Of a stretch of DNA of 19,698 nucleotides, positions 1-8,679 are shown piece after piece. Origin of the DNA: Terana coerulea. Its lineage: Eukaryota; Basidiomycota; Agaricomycetes; Polyporales; Phanerochaetaceae. The notes below the pieces were generated by a model, which searched no databases, was not told the origin of the DNA, and saw nothing but the letters and a program-made list of their open reading frames with translations. Location of the stretch: the NCBI GenBank assembly GCA_024811115.1, contig JAKOGH010000284.1, positions 1-19,698 of the forward strand, written 5' to 3'. The first letter of the stretch is position 1, and every line of letters begins with the position of its first letter. The translations under genes and the position numbers were made by a program.

Positions 1-952
1 GCACGCTGTGCACGCGTGGTATCACACTTTCTTTCGTCTCTCTTCGCTATTCATTCGGGTCCCCGCGGCTGTCTCCACTGGCATACCCCGTTTCTTGTAC
101 GCACTACCCCACGAATCTAACGCATCGCATAATGGCTCATGAGGTTTGGCACACCCACCCACCACGCATGGCATCTACATCGCTTTCGGGTCGATCTGCA
201 CACGTCTGCGAGCATACGCTCGCTATGATCTTCTTGTCGTTTATTTTATTCTCCCCCTCTCGGCATCGTAGTCTCGTCTGGTGTATACGTATCATACGCT
301 ATCCTCTGCTGCTCCTGCACGGACATTCGTATTCATACGTTCTCTGCCAGTCTCTTTGCCTTAATCTATTGGTTCAATTGGAGTACAGCTCAACCATTGT
401 TAGAGTAGCTTCGCCATATACGCCCTTGTATTTTACGTTGACCGCATATACTAAAGATTAGTCTTCTCACAACTTGATGGCTGGAGAGATGCATATATTC
501 TAGCGACACAGTGCTCTTTTGGTACCATGAAATTTGAACGTATGTAAGTAAATCGAAGTCAAAGTTTCAAGAAGATTATTAGGATGGCAAAGCAGTTATT
601 GCTGCTCAAGCGACTACGCGTCAGCGCCAGCCCATTATTTGTACTCGCACCACAGTCAAGCTAGTAGTTCAACCCGAACTCATCGTCTGCGCGCCGGAAG
701 TCTGCAGGCTACTTCAACCCTAGCACGCGGGACACACCCTACCGCTAACCGCGCCCGTGGCCCAGGGCGCATAGGCAACGGGCGTATAGATATACGTACA
801 GGCTGATCGACCACACTCAGCACGACTGTAACAAGGACACAGAGTTATGATCTGAATTTGGTGCAATGCGAACTATAATGTGATGCGTAATGCTGAGAGG
901 AAGAGGCGTTACAAAATATGATACAGATTCAATTCATCTAGGGCACGATGCT
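1..952. other. No convincing gene; pyrimidine-rich then mixed intergenic DNA
   Basis: The first ~460 bases are rich in C and T and in short TCTC/TTCT runs. This is typical of untranslated or intergenic DNA in these fungi and could be the 3' untranslated region of a gene outside the window. An ATG-started frame of 109 codons exists at 132-461, but its translation is a string of His/Ser/Leu/Tyr residues with no domain and no intron signals, so I do not call it. From 460 to 952 I see nothing. Confidence 0.4.
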
Positions 953-1663
953 CTACTCGTCATTTTCGTCAGAGACATCTTCCTCACCAGGCTGGAGGAA
1001 GGGGAAGCGGTCGTCGTCGGTGGTGGACTCGTCACCTCCAAATCCAGGCAAGCCGACATGAACGTCAATGCCATCATCACTGTCCTCATTGTCTGTAGAA
1101 AAGACGATGAGTGCGGAACGGCGGCGGGGAGAAATGAACTTGCCATCTTCCTGGGAGCTCTCGCCAGTGGAGGCATCGAGCGTGATGCCACGCTTGCACC
1201 ATTTGGTACGGCCGCGCGAGCAAGCGGCTTGAGCACCGTTGGCTATGAAGTTGAGTCGCGTCAGCGCGGAGCCATCAACACCACAAAAGAGACTCACTCT
1301 GGTTGGTGTACGTGACGTTATTGATAGTGACGTTGCGCACTGGCGTCGCAGTAGGCGCTATGGAGGTCGTCGAGCTGCTGGTGCTCGTGGAAACAGAGAC
1401 GGAAACCGTCGAGCTGGCGGAGTTCGTGGTTGTGGGCACCGTGACGGTCGAGCTAATGGTGCTCGTGGGTACGATGGTCGACGTAGTACTGGTGGCCGTG
1501 GTGGTTACGTCCGCGGTGGTTGCGGACGTAGTCACTGCCGTCAAAGACATCCGAATTGCGAAAACGGGTTCCGCGTCGTCGAGTGGTGCTTGCCTCCGCG
1601 GATGGCTCCGAGAATGGACACGACCTATGGGAGTGGTGCCCGGCGGTGACGGCGAGGGTATCT
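953..1663 (-). CDS. Ser/Thr-rich secreted-type protein with acidic tail, 5' end undetermined
   Basis: Two exons can be read. Exon A (about 1663-1298) follows a plausible acceptor (TTCTAG). It encodes a Pro/Arg-rich start, then ~70 residues made almost only of Thr, Ser, Val and Ala, then a stretch with three N-glycosylation sequons (NVT, NVT, NQT). A 55-bp intron (1297-1243, GTGAGT...CATAG) joins in frame to exon B (1242-953), which holds a Cys/Arg/Lys patch (ACSRGRTKWCKRG) and a strongly Asp/Glu-rich end. The Ser/Thr block suggests an O-glycosylated stalk of a wall or surface protein. The mixed basic and acidic C-terminal part has no family I recognise and no membrane segment. The start exon was not found; a TATA-like TTTATAG lies near 1793 on this strand. 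The three-base period of Ser/Thr codons also opens long frames on the plus strand; these are shadows. Confidence 0.45.
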
Positions 1664-2427
1664 AGAATCAAGGCAAACACAGAACACCCTGGCAATTTGC
1701 ATCGACGCCTGTACCCTCTGCCGCGGCAGCGAAGAAAACAGCTCCCGTAACGCCCAATTCCGGCTGGCCGCCGTGACTCAACCTTGCGGGATGTCTATAA
1801 AGGCACGCATGTCAACATTCGCTGCAGCCTGCGCTGAGGCTAATTCAATGAGGTAGAATGCATACACACGCAATCCTGAACGCATACTTCCCGCATTTCA
1901 CTCTAATGTGCAGATGACGCGGCGGATGCTGGTGGGCGGATGCAGACAACGTTTGAGCGCCCGCCATCCTCAATCAGAGAGAGGGCGCATCAATTCGGCA
2001 TTGTGGCGCGGGCCGCTCCGGCGGCTTGGCGCTTGTTGATTTAAACTAAGAACCGAGCCCTCAAGCTTCAAGCTTTGTAACTTTAGCGCGTGTCTCTCTC
2101 AGTGCTCGTCCAATCGTCAGTTGCTCTCGGTGCTATCCGAAAGCGTTGGATGCTGCTACGTGCTCTTGCCCCGCCATCCGGACAGCGCTGTAAGCACGAA
2201 TCGGACTGTATATACCCATCCCGGCTTCATACACCTCGGACGGGCGGCTCAGCCCCATTCAAATCAACACCCGGTCACAGTCCACGCAGAGACGAGGCAC
2301 ACATCTTCATAGAAAGCTTCGCAGCGGAATGGCGTGGCAAGGCATCTACTGATCGTAAGTAAAAGTCCCGAGCCCAAAAAAGAACACGAGGCGTAACATC
2401 CGTAGAAATCCGTAAAGTCCGTGAGCC
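1664..2427. other. Intergenic; no supported gene
   Basis: The stretch should contain the promoter and first exon of the Ser/Thr-rich gene to its left, and the 3' flank of the GH16 pseudogene to its right. A TATAAAGG box is readable on the plus strand near 1795, but no convincing plus-strand coding frame follows. A frame of 90 codons at 2090-2362 has no recognisable composition or splice signals. Confidence 0.35.
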
Positions 2428-3630
2428 TTAAAGCATAATCGCCGACACGAAGGAAGAAAGCGCAAGCGCAGCAGCCAGACTCAGACCGACCGCTAACGGC
2501 GCCGCCCCGCCAACCACCGCATTTGTCGGGCTCGCCGGCGCCACACCCGACGCGCCGCCGGAGATGGTCGCGGGCACCCCGCCGTCGTTCACACCATCAG
2601 AGAGGGTCGCGGTGTTCTCGGGGACGACGGCGGAGGCATTGACGGCAAACGCGCGGATGTAGGACAGTTCGAAGTACGCGTTGTTGCCGTAGGTCCCGTT
2701 GCCGATGAGGTTGTCGAGGTACTGTGCCGGCGCGGCGAGGGTTAGTGCGGCAACCGGGGATACGAGAGGGGGAGGGACGCACACAAGCGTTCGGCATCGT
2801 GTCTTGGCACGTCGCGGCGTAGATCGCGGTGGGTCGTGCGCTGTCAGGAGATACTCCATGAATATGCTGATAGGGTGAGCGAAGAACGAGGGAACACGCA
2901 CGCGTCGCCGCAGAGCGTGATGTCGATGACCATCTGCTGCGCCCCGAAAAACTTGCCGACGTCGCATGACGCGCCCGTCGGGAACGCCGCCGAGGGGTGC
3001 GGCCAGCCCGAGACATCGATCGAGTCCTTCGCAGTGGAGATTGACGCTAGGACCTTTGCGCGCTGTGCAGAACGCTGAGTACTATCGTTGGCGGAGCAAA
3101 CGTTTGTGATGGGGCACGCACCGGCCAGAACCAATGCTGCAGGGCTGTCAGAAACGAGCAAAAGGGTAGTATACGGAACGCAGGCACAAGATCCCAGACA
3201 CATCGAACTGCGTCGCCCACACCCCCCGCCGTTATCCGCAAACTCCTACCCATTAGCTTCCTCCTTGGCTTTCTTTCTGCACAGAAAATCTGGTGTGTAG
3301 GCCGATATTCGTAAAACGATTACGACGACGTACCACGAAACACCCGCTGTTGTCCGTCGAGTTGCAGTTCAGCTGTCCCGCGACGCCCGTCTGCGTCGTA
3401 CCTGTCGCGGCGGCTCACTCCGTGGCGGTGTGCAGCGACATCTCGTTCGCGCTCGCGAGGTTGACGCCCTCAATGATGTCGATCTCGCCGTTGTACGGCC
3501 AGTTGTCGCCCGTCGTCCAGATGCTCGGCCATACCTGCCGTGCGTACGGGTGTTTACAATGGAGGGTTCCATTCCATTGAAAAGGGAAAAGGCGTACGGA
3601 GCAGCCGAACGGAAGGTGGACGGCATCAAT

Positions 3631-3660
3631 CATCAGGAAAAACCTCCCAAGCTAAATAGG
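3631..3660 (+). repeat. Left terminal inverted repeat
   Basis: It begins CATCAGGAAAAACCTCC and continues toward CTAAATAGG. It pairs with 5537-5566 at about 23 of 30 positions, with the outer 17 bases differing once. Confidence 0.82.
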
Positions 3661-3720
3661 TCTAAATTAGGTCTATTTTACCTATACTTCCTATTACGAC
3701 CTATTTCAGCTATAAGACTA
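3654..3720. repeat. Left subterminal AAATAGG/CCTATTT motifs
   Basis: Exact copies lie at 3654-3660 (AAATAGG) and 3700-3706 (CCTATTT), with near matches between them (GTCTATTTTACCTATA). Short repeats just inside the terminal repeats are typical binding sites for transposases of TIR elements. The role here is inferred. Confidence 0.55.
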
Positions 3721-4199
3721 ATAAATTTCGACTAATTCTCACCTCATTTACTCACGTAGCTATTTCTCCTATTCTGTAGCTATTAAGTACAGCTTAATGA
3801 ATTCTTAACACTATCCATAACACTGTAAGAGACTCATGATAATGTAAGAACAGACTTACATGGAAGGTGGAATAAATTGCTTACTGAACGTTGCGGATGC
3901 CCTTTGCCAGGATTTTGCTCGTGAGTCGTCATACTCATAGACGCCTCATGCATACCAACGCTTGTTGGCGCTTCGGCAAATGCCGGATTACCTCATCAGC
4001 CCCACTGTGCATCGCAGAGTCGCAAGACTTCGCAGATGTCTTCTCTCTCTCCTACCACCACCGTGTGTTCAAGTACACACAGCCCGAAGGTGCACTCCTC
4101 TTATCTGTTCGCAATGTGCGACTTCGTTCACATGCCGTAGGGTCTCACTGCATCAAGCACAGTGAGACAGCATAAGCATGACACAGGTGAGTGATACAC

Positions 4200-4450
4200 T
4201 ATACAACTGTGGCAAAGTCGTCGGGTTCGCGGCGGACAGCAAGGGAGCACTCGAGGCGCAGCGCGCCATGTACATCGCGCACTCTCAAACCTGCCGCTGG
4301 CTCCGCATGCCCTCGCCCACGCGGCGTACACCGCGACCGCGCAGCGCCAGGCGATGCGCTTCCGGCTCACCGCCGCCGGCTCAACTGTCAACAAAGTGGT
4401 GCACACGTTGAAAACTGCGCTGTTTGCGCACGTCCAAAGCAAGACATTTG
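4200..4450 (+). pseudogene. Polyketide synthase fragment: KS-AT linker
   Basis: The first part reads VVGFAADSKGALEAQRAMYI (from ~4217), like the 'SAKSKGALEAQR' segment that follows the ketosynthase in fungal type I polyketide synthases. A frame shift then leads to AYTATAQRQAMRFRLTAAGS and VVHTLKTALFAHVQSKTFVC, which matches the linker before the acyltransferase domain (the family pattern is LAYT-ARR-----R-A--GS). The fragment ends at a donor-like GTAAGC near the point where the acyltransferase FVFTGQG motif would begin. Nothing upstream for the ketosynthase or starter-unit domain is present. It lies inside the transposon, so I treat it as captured and non-functional. Recognition is by motif only. 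Confidence 0.65.
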
Positions 4451-4590
4451 TGTGCACAGGTAAGCCTACCCGCCAAAGCCAGAGATAAAGAGCACGCTAC
4501 GGTAGACCTAGGACGACGAGAACTGAAGCGACAGAGCGGAGGCACAACAGAGCCGAGTCAGAGAAGCCCACCAAGACCAAGACAAAACCA

Positions 4591-5085
4591 GGTTGCGCTT
4601 GCGCGGATGTTCATCGCGTGGGGCTTGAAGCTGGATGCGGTTGTGGGGCACAGGTGCGTCCTCTTTCGTCCGCTGGAAGTCTCTCGTGTAGCTGATGGAG
4701 TGATAGCTTGGGCAAGTACGCCACGCTGGTGAAGGCTGATGTCCTCAGCCTTCACGACGCGCTGCACCTCGTCGTGGGCCGCGCAGGCCTCATGGCTGAC
4801 AAATGTGCGCCGCACGTGGCGGGCATGCTCGCCATGTGGATGTTGCCCGCCAAGCTTGAGCAACCCCTTGTGCGGGATGCATTGTACGCCGCGCTCTCCA
4901 TCGCGTGCTACAATAGGTGCGTGTCGGCTTTGCCTGAGTGATGGATGAATGCTGACGAGGGACCGCAACTGCGAAGATGGCGTTGTCGTGGGCCTGCTTG
5001 ACACGCTCTAGGTCAAGCTCAAGGCCGCTGGTTGCAAGTGCATGGGCGTGAACGTCCCGTACGCATACCACATTGCCGCCATGGT
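4591..5085 (+). pseudogene. Polyketide synthase fragment: acyltransferase domain, copy 1
   Basis: The frame opens as VALARMFIAWGLKLDAVVGH. A 53-bp intron (4654-4706, GTGCGT...GATAG) then splits the active-site serine codon, and the joined reading gives GHSLGKYATLV, the malonyl/acyl-CoA transacylase signature GHSxGEYAAL with Glu replaced by Lys. It continues DVLSLHDALHLVVGRAGLMADKC, HVAGMLAM and IACYN. A second intron-like break near 4914-4977 precedes VVVGLLDTL, then LKAAGCKCMGVNVPYAYH, equivalent to the conserved VPYAFHS. A TAG at 5009-5011 interrupts this last part. The catalytic Ser motif and the family order are clear. The FTGQG N-terminus is missing, and no acyl carrier protein follows. 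Retained introns show that genomic DNA, not cDNA, was captured. Confidence 0.72.
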
Positions 5086-5094
5086 GGCTTGCGC

Positions 5095-5263
5095 GGTGGG
5101 GATTCCCGGGCGTCCTGGGTGTCATCGACACGGAGGACGAGGGTGAGCAGGCGAAGGAGGAGAACTTCACGGCGTATCAGGCTGTGATGTCTGTGCTTGA
5201 GGCTGCGCTTGCACACATGTTGATCGCATGGAGGTTGAAGCCGGATGTGGTTGCAGGGCACAG
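5095..5263 (+). pseudogene. Polyketide synthase fragment: acyltransferase N-terminus, copy 2
   Basis: It reads FPGVLGVIDTEDEGEQAKEE, then AYQAVMSVLEAALAHMLIAW and LKPDVVAGH. That is the part of an acyltransferase domain just before the active-site serine, and it stops at the same intron donor (GTGCGC, 5264) as copy 1. Bases 5201-5277 match 4591-4667 at roughly 80%. It lies after the end of copy 1, so the normal order of a synthase is not kept. The two pieces come either from two related synthase genes or from a duplication inside the element. Confidence 0.65.
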
Positions 5264-5425
5264 GTGCGCCCCTTTTCACTGGGATGTATTAACTACTGTA
5301 ATGTAGTCAGTGTCTTGTACTGTAGAGGATCACACTGGTTTTAAATCACTTTCGCGTTGGAAGGACTGAACTGCAGAATGCAGCAGCACAAAGACTCTTA
5401 AATAACGAATAATAGGTGTTATTTC

Positions 5426-5536
5426 ATGGTAAAATAGGGCCAAATAGCTGCAGACCCGATGGCAACCTTACTACTGGGCCCTAAATTACCTATTTCACTA
5501 TTTTCCCCAAATAGGGTCAAATAGTCCTATTTAAAG
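5426..5536. repeat. Right subterminal AAATAGG/CCTATTT motifs
   Basis: Exact copies lie at 5432-5438 and 5509-5515 (AAATAGG) and at 5489-5495 and 5526-5532 (CCTATTT), plus near matches (CAAATAGC, CAAATAGT). They mirror the left subterminal zone of the transposon. Confidence 0.6.
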
Positions 5537-5566
5537 GCTAATTAGGTAAGGAGGTTTTCCCTGATG
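5537..5566 (-). repeat. Right terminal inverted repeat
   Basis: Read on the minus strand it begins CATCAGGGAAAACCTCC. It pairs with 3631-3660. Confidence 0.82.
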
Positions 5567-6025
5567 ATGACCCAGAGCGTGCCGATCTCGAATTAGTCCT
5601 GCGTCGTAATGCGCACCTGCGCACATACATCGAGTCAGCACGGCCGCCGTCGCCCGCCTTCCAGGGACAACACACCGAGCTGCGCTTGTCGTTCGGCGCG
5701 ACGACCGACGTGTTATCAACTTTGACGATCGCATGCCCGGCGGGCGTCATGTACGTCAGACGCGCCGCGTCCGCGTCCGCGCGGTCTAAAAAGTTGTTGT
5801 CCCCTAAAATGCGAGCCCCCGCTCAGCGCCATGGCCCCGCGAAGGGGGCGGGGTATTAAAGGGTGGGGACGCACCGTTGTTAAGCCTGTCTGGCAGGCTG
5901 TAGTAGTCCCAGTCGTCAAAGAAACCAGTACCCGCGTACTCCTTCATGAGCGTGAGGTTCGCGGCACGCGCTGCCGTCGCAGCGAGCGACAGCAGGCATA
6001 TCGCTCTTACGGACCTGCAAGTCAT

Positions 6026-7134
6026 CGTGGGCACAGTCGCGACAGTCGTTGACGTGTCGACGGGTAGTCGCCCTTGGCAAACAGTAGACCGAGAGAAAGA
6101 GGTGCGAGGTGGGACGGCCTGGCGGATGAGTAGGAGGAACGAGGAGGACAAGACGGCGCCGAGCAGAAAGCCCTCGTCGCGGGCCTGACTCGTCGCGTCC
6201 CTTTTTCTCAAACGGTGGGTACGTGATAGCCACCGTGCATTCGGCGGTACCAATGCACTGGCCGCCCTGAGGACAGGATGTACGCGTCTGACGTGGACCC
6301 TGTACGGCAGGGGTCTACGTACATTCTGTGATCGTTTAGCGCTGAGCTATTCATTCTGAGCCCGAGGAGATTCTGATATGTACCAAGTGTAGCATGAGAG
6401 GCCATGTGGCACTCTAGGATGTGCGCACTTCGGTAGGCGTTCAATAACGGGGAATTGGTCGGGTGGGTCCGTCGGAAGCTTCGTGGCGTTGATCCGCGCT
6501 TATGCAGCTCCACAACGCCTGGGGCCTCGTTTGATTCAGGCCATCGACATTACTGGCACGCCCGTCAGTCGTCATCGGTATCGAACAGTCGTGGTATATG
6601 CGCATGTGATTTTAACGCACCTCATTGCCATCGCCGTTGTCGACCTGCGGAGAATGAAGTTCAAGGCACATCTGAAAACGCGCGCTGTATCATCCGTGCA
6701 ATGATAAAAATGCAAGGTCGCTTGTTCTCCGCCTTACCTAATCCGCCGTGTCGCCGAGCACGTCCGCGCTAGGGTTCACGTTCAGATCCTTGTGGAATCC
6801 TCGACTAGGGCACAGGGGTGCAATTGAGAAGTCGAGCAACGTAACCTGCTCGTTGATCGGCCATCCCATTCTTCTTAGGACATGAATGCATGAACGTCCG
6901 CTGCTACGAGCACAAGGAATCAGCCAACAGACCATTCCATCCGCATACTTACCCGCTTCCCATTCCGGAGATAACTGCCCTTATCCCAACCCACGCGCGG
7001 CCGGCTGACCTTCGGTGCAAACACAAATATCATCACAAGACTACATTATAACATCAGTACACAAAAGTCCGCTTGTAACAAATCTAGACAAAAGAAAAGT
7101 CTCTCCGAGATAGGGTGATGGGGCACAACCAATT
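6026..7134. other. Spacer between the two GH16 copies
   Basis: This holds the promoter side of the decayed copy B (right after 6025) and the 3' flank of copy A. Short open frames near 6455-6772 (+) and 6738-6935 (-) show no domain, signal peptide or clean splice signals. I saw no third GH16 remnant and no repeat boundary. Confidence 0.4.
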
Positions 7135-8679
7135 TTACACGACAAACCACGCCGCGAGCCCAAGCACACCAACGACAGCGCCAACGATCTTCGGCGCGAG
7201 CACCGCCGCACTGTTCGAGCTGCCGGCTGCTGCGGTGCCCGACGCGCCGGCGCCAGAGGACGTCGCGCTGGGGCTGCCGGAGCTCGCGGTCGCGGAGGAG
7301 CCGTCCGCGTTGACGACGACGGAGCTGTTCGTCGCGAACGTGCGGATGTAGTTGAGCTCAAAGTACGCGTTCGCGTACTGCGACGTGCCGTTGTTGATCA
7401 CGTTGTCCAGATACTACATCGTTCGCGTCAACGTCAGTGGCTGTATGCACAGGTAGTAAGGGAAGGCGTACACAGGCGTTCGTCTGCGTGTCGGTGCACG
7501 TCGCAGCGTAAATGGATTCGACTCCAGCCCTGCGCGCATATACTTTAGCAAATGAGACGGAGGCGCGGGGTGGAGATGGACGCACCAGTCACCACAGAGC
7601 GTGATGTCAACGACGAGCTGCTGGGCGCCGAAGAACTGCGCGATGTTGCACGCCGAGGCGGGGTACGCCGCGGAGGGCGCGCCCCAGCTCGAGATGTCGA
7701 TCGAGTCCGTCGCGGTCGTGACCGACGCCGGCACGTTCGCGCGGTTCCAGAACCAGATGCTACCAGGTCTTATCAGCATTCCCCTCTACGGGCATAGTTA
7801 GCCGCAAGACGCACAAGATCCCGGTCACGTCGAACTGCGTCGCCCACACGCCTCCGCCGTTGTCCGCGAAGGCCTGGCCGTAGCTGTTCGCCGTCTTCTC
7901 AATCTACATTGCACGTTGCTAATCAGCAAAGGCGCCTCAAACATGCTTGGGGAGGGAAGGGGGACGTACGACGGTGCAGCCCGCGGAGACCGAGCAGTCG
8001 CCGCCGCCGGACGTGCCCGTCTGGTCCGTGCCGTTCGCGGCGAGGCAGCCCGTCTCGGTGTGCAGCGCCATCTGGTTGTACGTCATCAGGTTCACACCCT
8101 CAATGATGTCAATTTCGCCGTTCGACGGCCAGTTGTTGCCCTTCGTCCAGATGCTCGGCCACACCTACAGGACAGCGGAGCGTGTGAGCAGAGGGAAATA
8201 GGAAGGGGGAGGGAAAGGGCTAACGGAGCAGCCGAAGGGCAGGTGGAGGGCGTCGATAACCCAGATGGTGCCGGTCGTGAAGTAGTCTTTGCTTGATATC
8301 CGGACCTGTGCGGGGGTGTGGTGAGCAGAGCGGAGGTGACAGCGACAGTCGGTGCATACTGAGTTACGCTTGTCATTGTATGGCACGAAGGAGGTGTTGT
8401 CGACCTTGATAATGGTGTGCCCTAGCGAGTTCACGTACGCCAAGTTCGTCGCGTTCGTCTGGTTCACGTAGGTCACATCCCCTTCACGCTTCCTTTCAGC
8501 ACCCCATCCTCAAACGAGCAGTAAGTGGACGTACCGTTCGTCAAGTTATCAAAGTTCCCGTAAAAGTCCCACCCATCGAAGAAGCTGGTGCCCGAGTAGT
8601 CTTGTACGAGGCTGAAGTTGGCCCCGAGCGCGGCGGAGGCGAGCGAAAGGAGGGTGGCGGCGGAAAGAGAGGACTTCAT
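7135..8679 (-). CDS. GH16 endo-beta-1,3(4)-glucanase (Lam16A-like), GPI-anchor type
   Basis: A secreted glycoside hydrolase expected to cut beta-1,3(1,4)-glucans. Eight exons join to 380 codons: 8679-8535, 8481-8360, 8305-8225, 8164-7970, 7903-7815, 7759-7586, 7529-7472, 7413-7135. All seven introns are GT-AG, 53-66 bp. Residues 1-~19 are a signal peptide (ending ASAALG|AN), followed by the family start FSLVQDYSGTSFFDGWDF. Exon 4 gives [23 protein letters not shown], the GH16 clan signature ExDxxE with E133 as nucleophile, D135 and E138 as acid/base. NSYGQAF--NGGGVWATQFD, IWFWNRANVP, ITLCGDWAG and FELNYIRTF follow the order of Phanerochaete-type laminarinase Lam16A. The last ~60 residues are a Ser/Ala/Gly-rich spacer and a hydrophobic end (AVVGVLGLAAWFVV), as expected for GPI attachment to membrane or wall. 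Local N-glycosylation sequons are present. A decayed tandem copy lies downstream on the same strand. The exact substrate is inferred. Confidence 0.93.

Larger units (their letters stand above)
3631..5566. mobile_element. Non-autonomous TIR DNA transposon carrying polyketide synthase fragments
   Basis: The element is 1,936 bp and sits in exon 3 of the GH16 copy B gene. Both ends begin with the inverted repeat CATCAGGRAAAACCTCC (one mismatch in 17), extending imperfectly to ~30 bp. It is flanked by AT on both sides (3629-3630 and 5567-5568). Deleting the element plus one AT rejoins the glucanase frame as Leu-Trp-Val-Ile-Asp-Ala and gives an 81-nt exon, exactly the length in the intact paralogue, so the boundaries are well fixed. 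The outer ~250 bp at each end are AT-rich and contain repeated CCTATTT/AAATAGG motifs, while the centre is GC-rich. No transposase frame is visible, so movement would need an enzyme in trans. The superfamily is not assigned: a 2-bp duplication excludes hAT and Mutator if the boundaries are right, and the target is AT rather than the TA of Tc1/mariner. Confidence 0.82.
2428..6025 (-). pseudogene. GH16 endo-beta-1,3(4)-glucanase copy B, interrupted and decayed
   Basis: This is a paralogue of the intact GH16 gene at 8679-7135, in the same orientation. ATG 6025 starts a signal peptide and the family N-terminus (AANLTLMKEYAGTGFFDDWD). Exons: 6025-5875, 5803-5676, 5616-5567 continued at 3628-3598 beyond a 1.9-kb transposon, 3534-3334, 3277-3188, 3136-3122, 3062-2902, 2840-2783, 2721-2428. 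The catalytic motif GEIDIIEG survives in exon 4, as do [21 protein letters not shown] and a C-terminal hydrophobic GPI-type tail. Disabling changes besides the insertion: TAA at 5595-5593 where copy A has Tyr, TGA at 3417-3415 where copy A has Cys, and in exon 5 a one-base length excess with stops in the usable frames (TAG 3248-3246, TAA 3256-3254). A one-base loss at the start of exon 6 compensates. Splice sites are well preserved, so decay is recent. There is one extra intron (3121-3063) compared with copy A. Confidence 0.9.

Noticed and set aside
132..461. A 109-codon plus-strand frame with an ATG
   Set aside because: It lies in pyrimidine-rich DNA typical of untranslated sequence, and its product has no protein-like features.
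890..1665. Long plus-strand open frames opposite the Ser/Thr-rich gene
   Set aside because: They arise from the repetitive GC-rich Ser/Thr codons of the other strand and read as Val/Gly/Arg repeats.
3415..3417. TGA at a cysteine position of GH16 copy B read as selenocysteine
   Set aside because: A second stop (TAA at 5595-5593), a frame disruption and a transposon insertion are present in the same gene, so ordinary decay explains it.
3631..5566. hAT assignment from the CAGGG-like end
   Set aside because: No 8-bp duplication flanks such a boundary. Using CAGG as the end would leave six extra bases in the exon compared with the paralogue.
3631..5566. A functional polyketide synthase gene
   Set aside because: Ketosynthase, acyl carrier and most acyltransferase N-terminal sequence are absent, the order is scrambled, and stops interrupt the pieces.
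2428..6025. Repeat-induced point mutation as the cause of GH16 copy B decay
   Set aside because: The two clear stops arise from C-to-A type changes in the coding strand, not C-to-T, and the GC content stays high.
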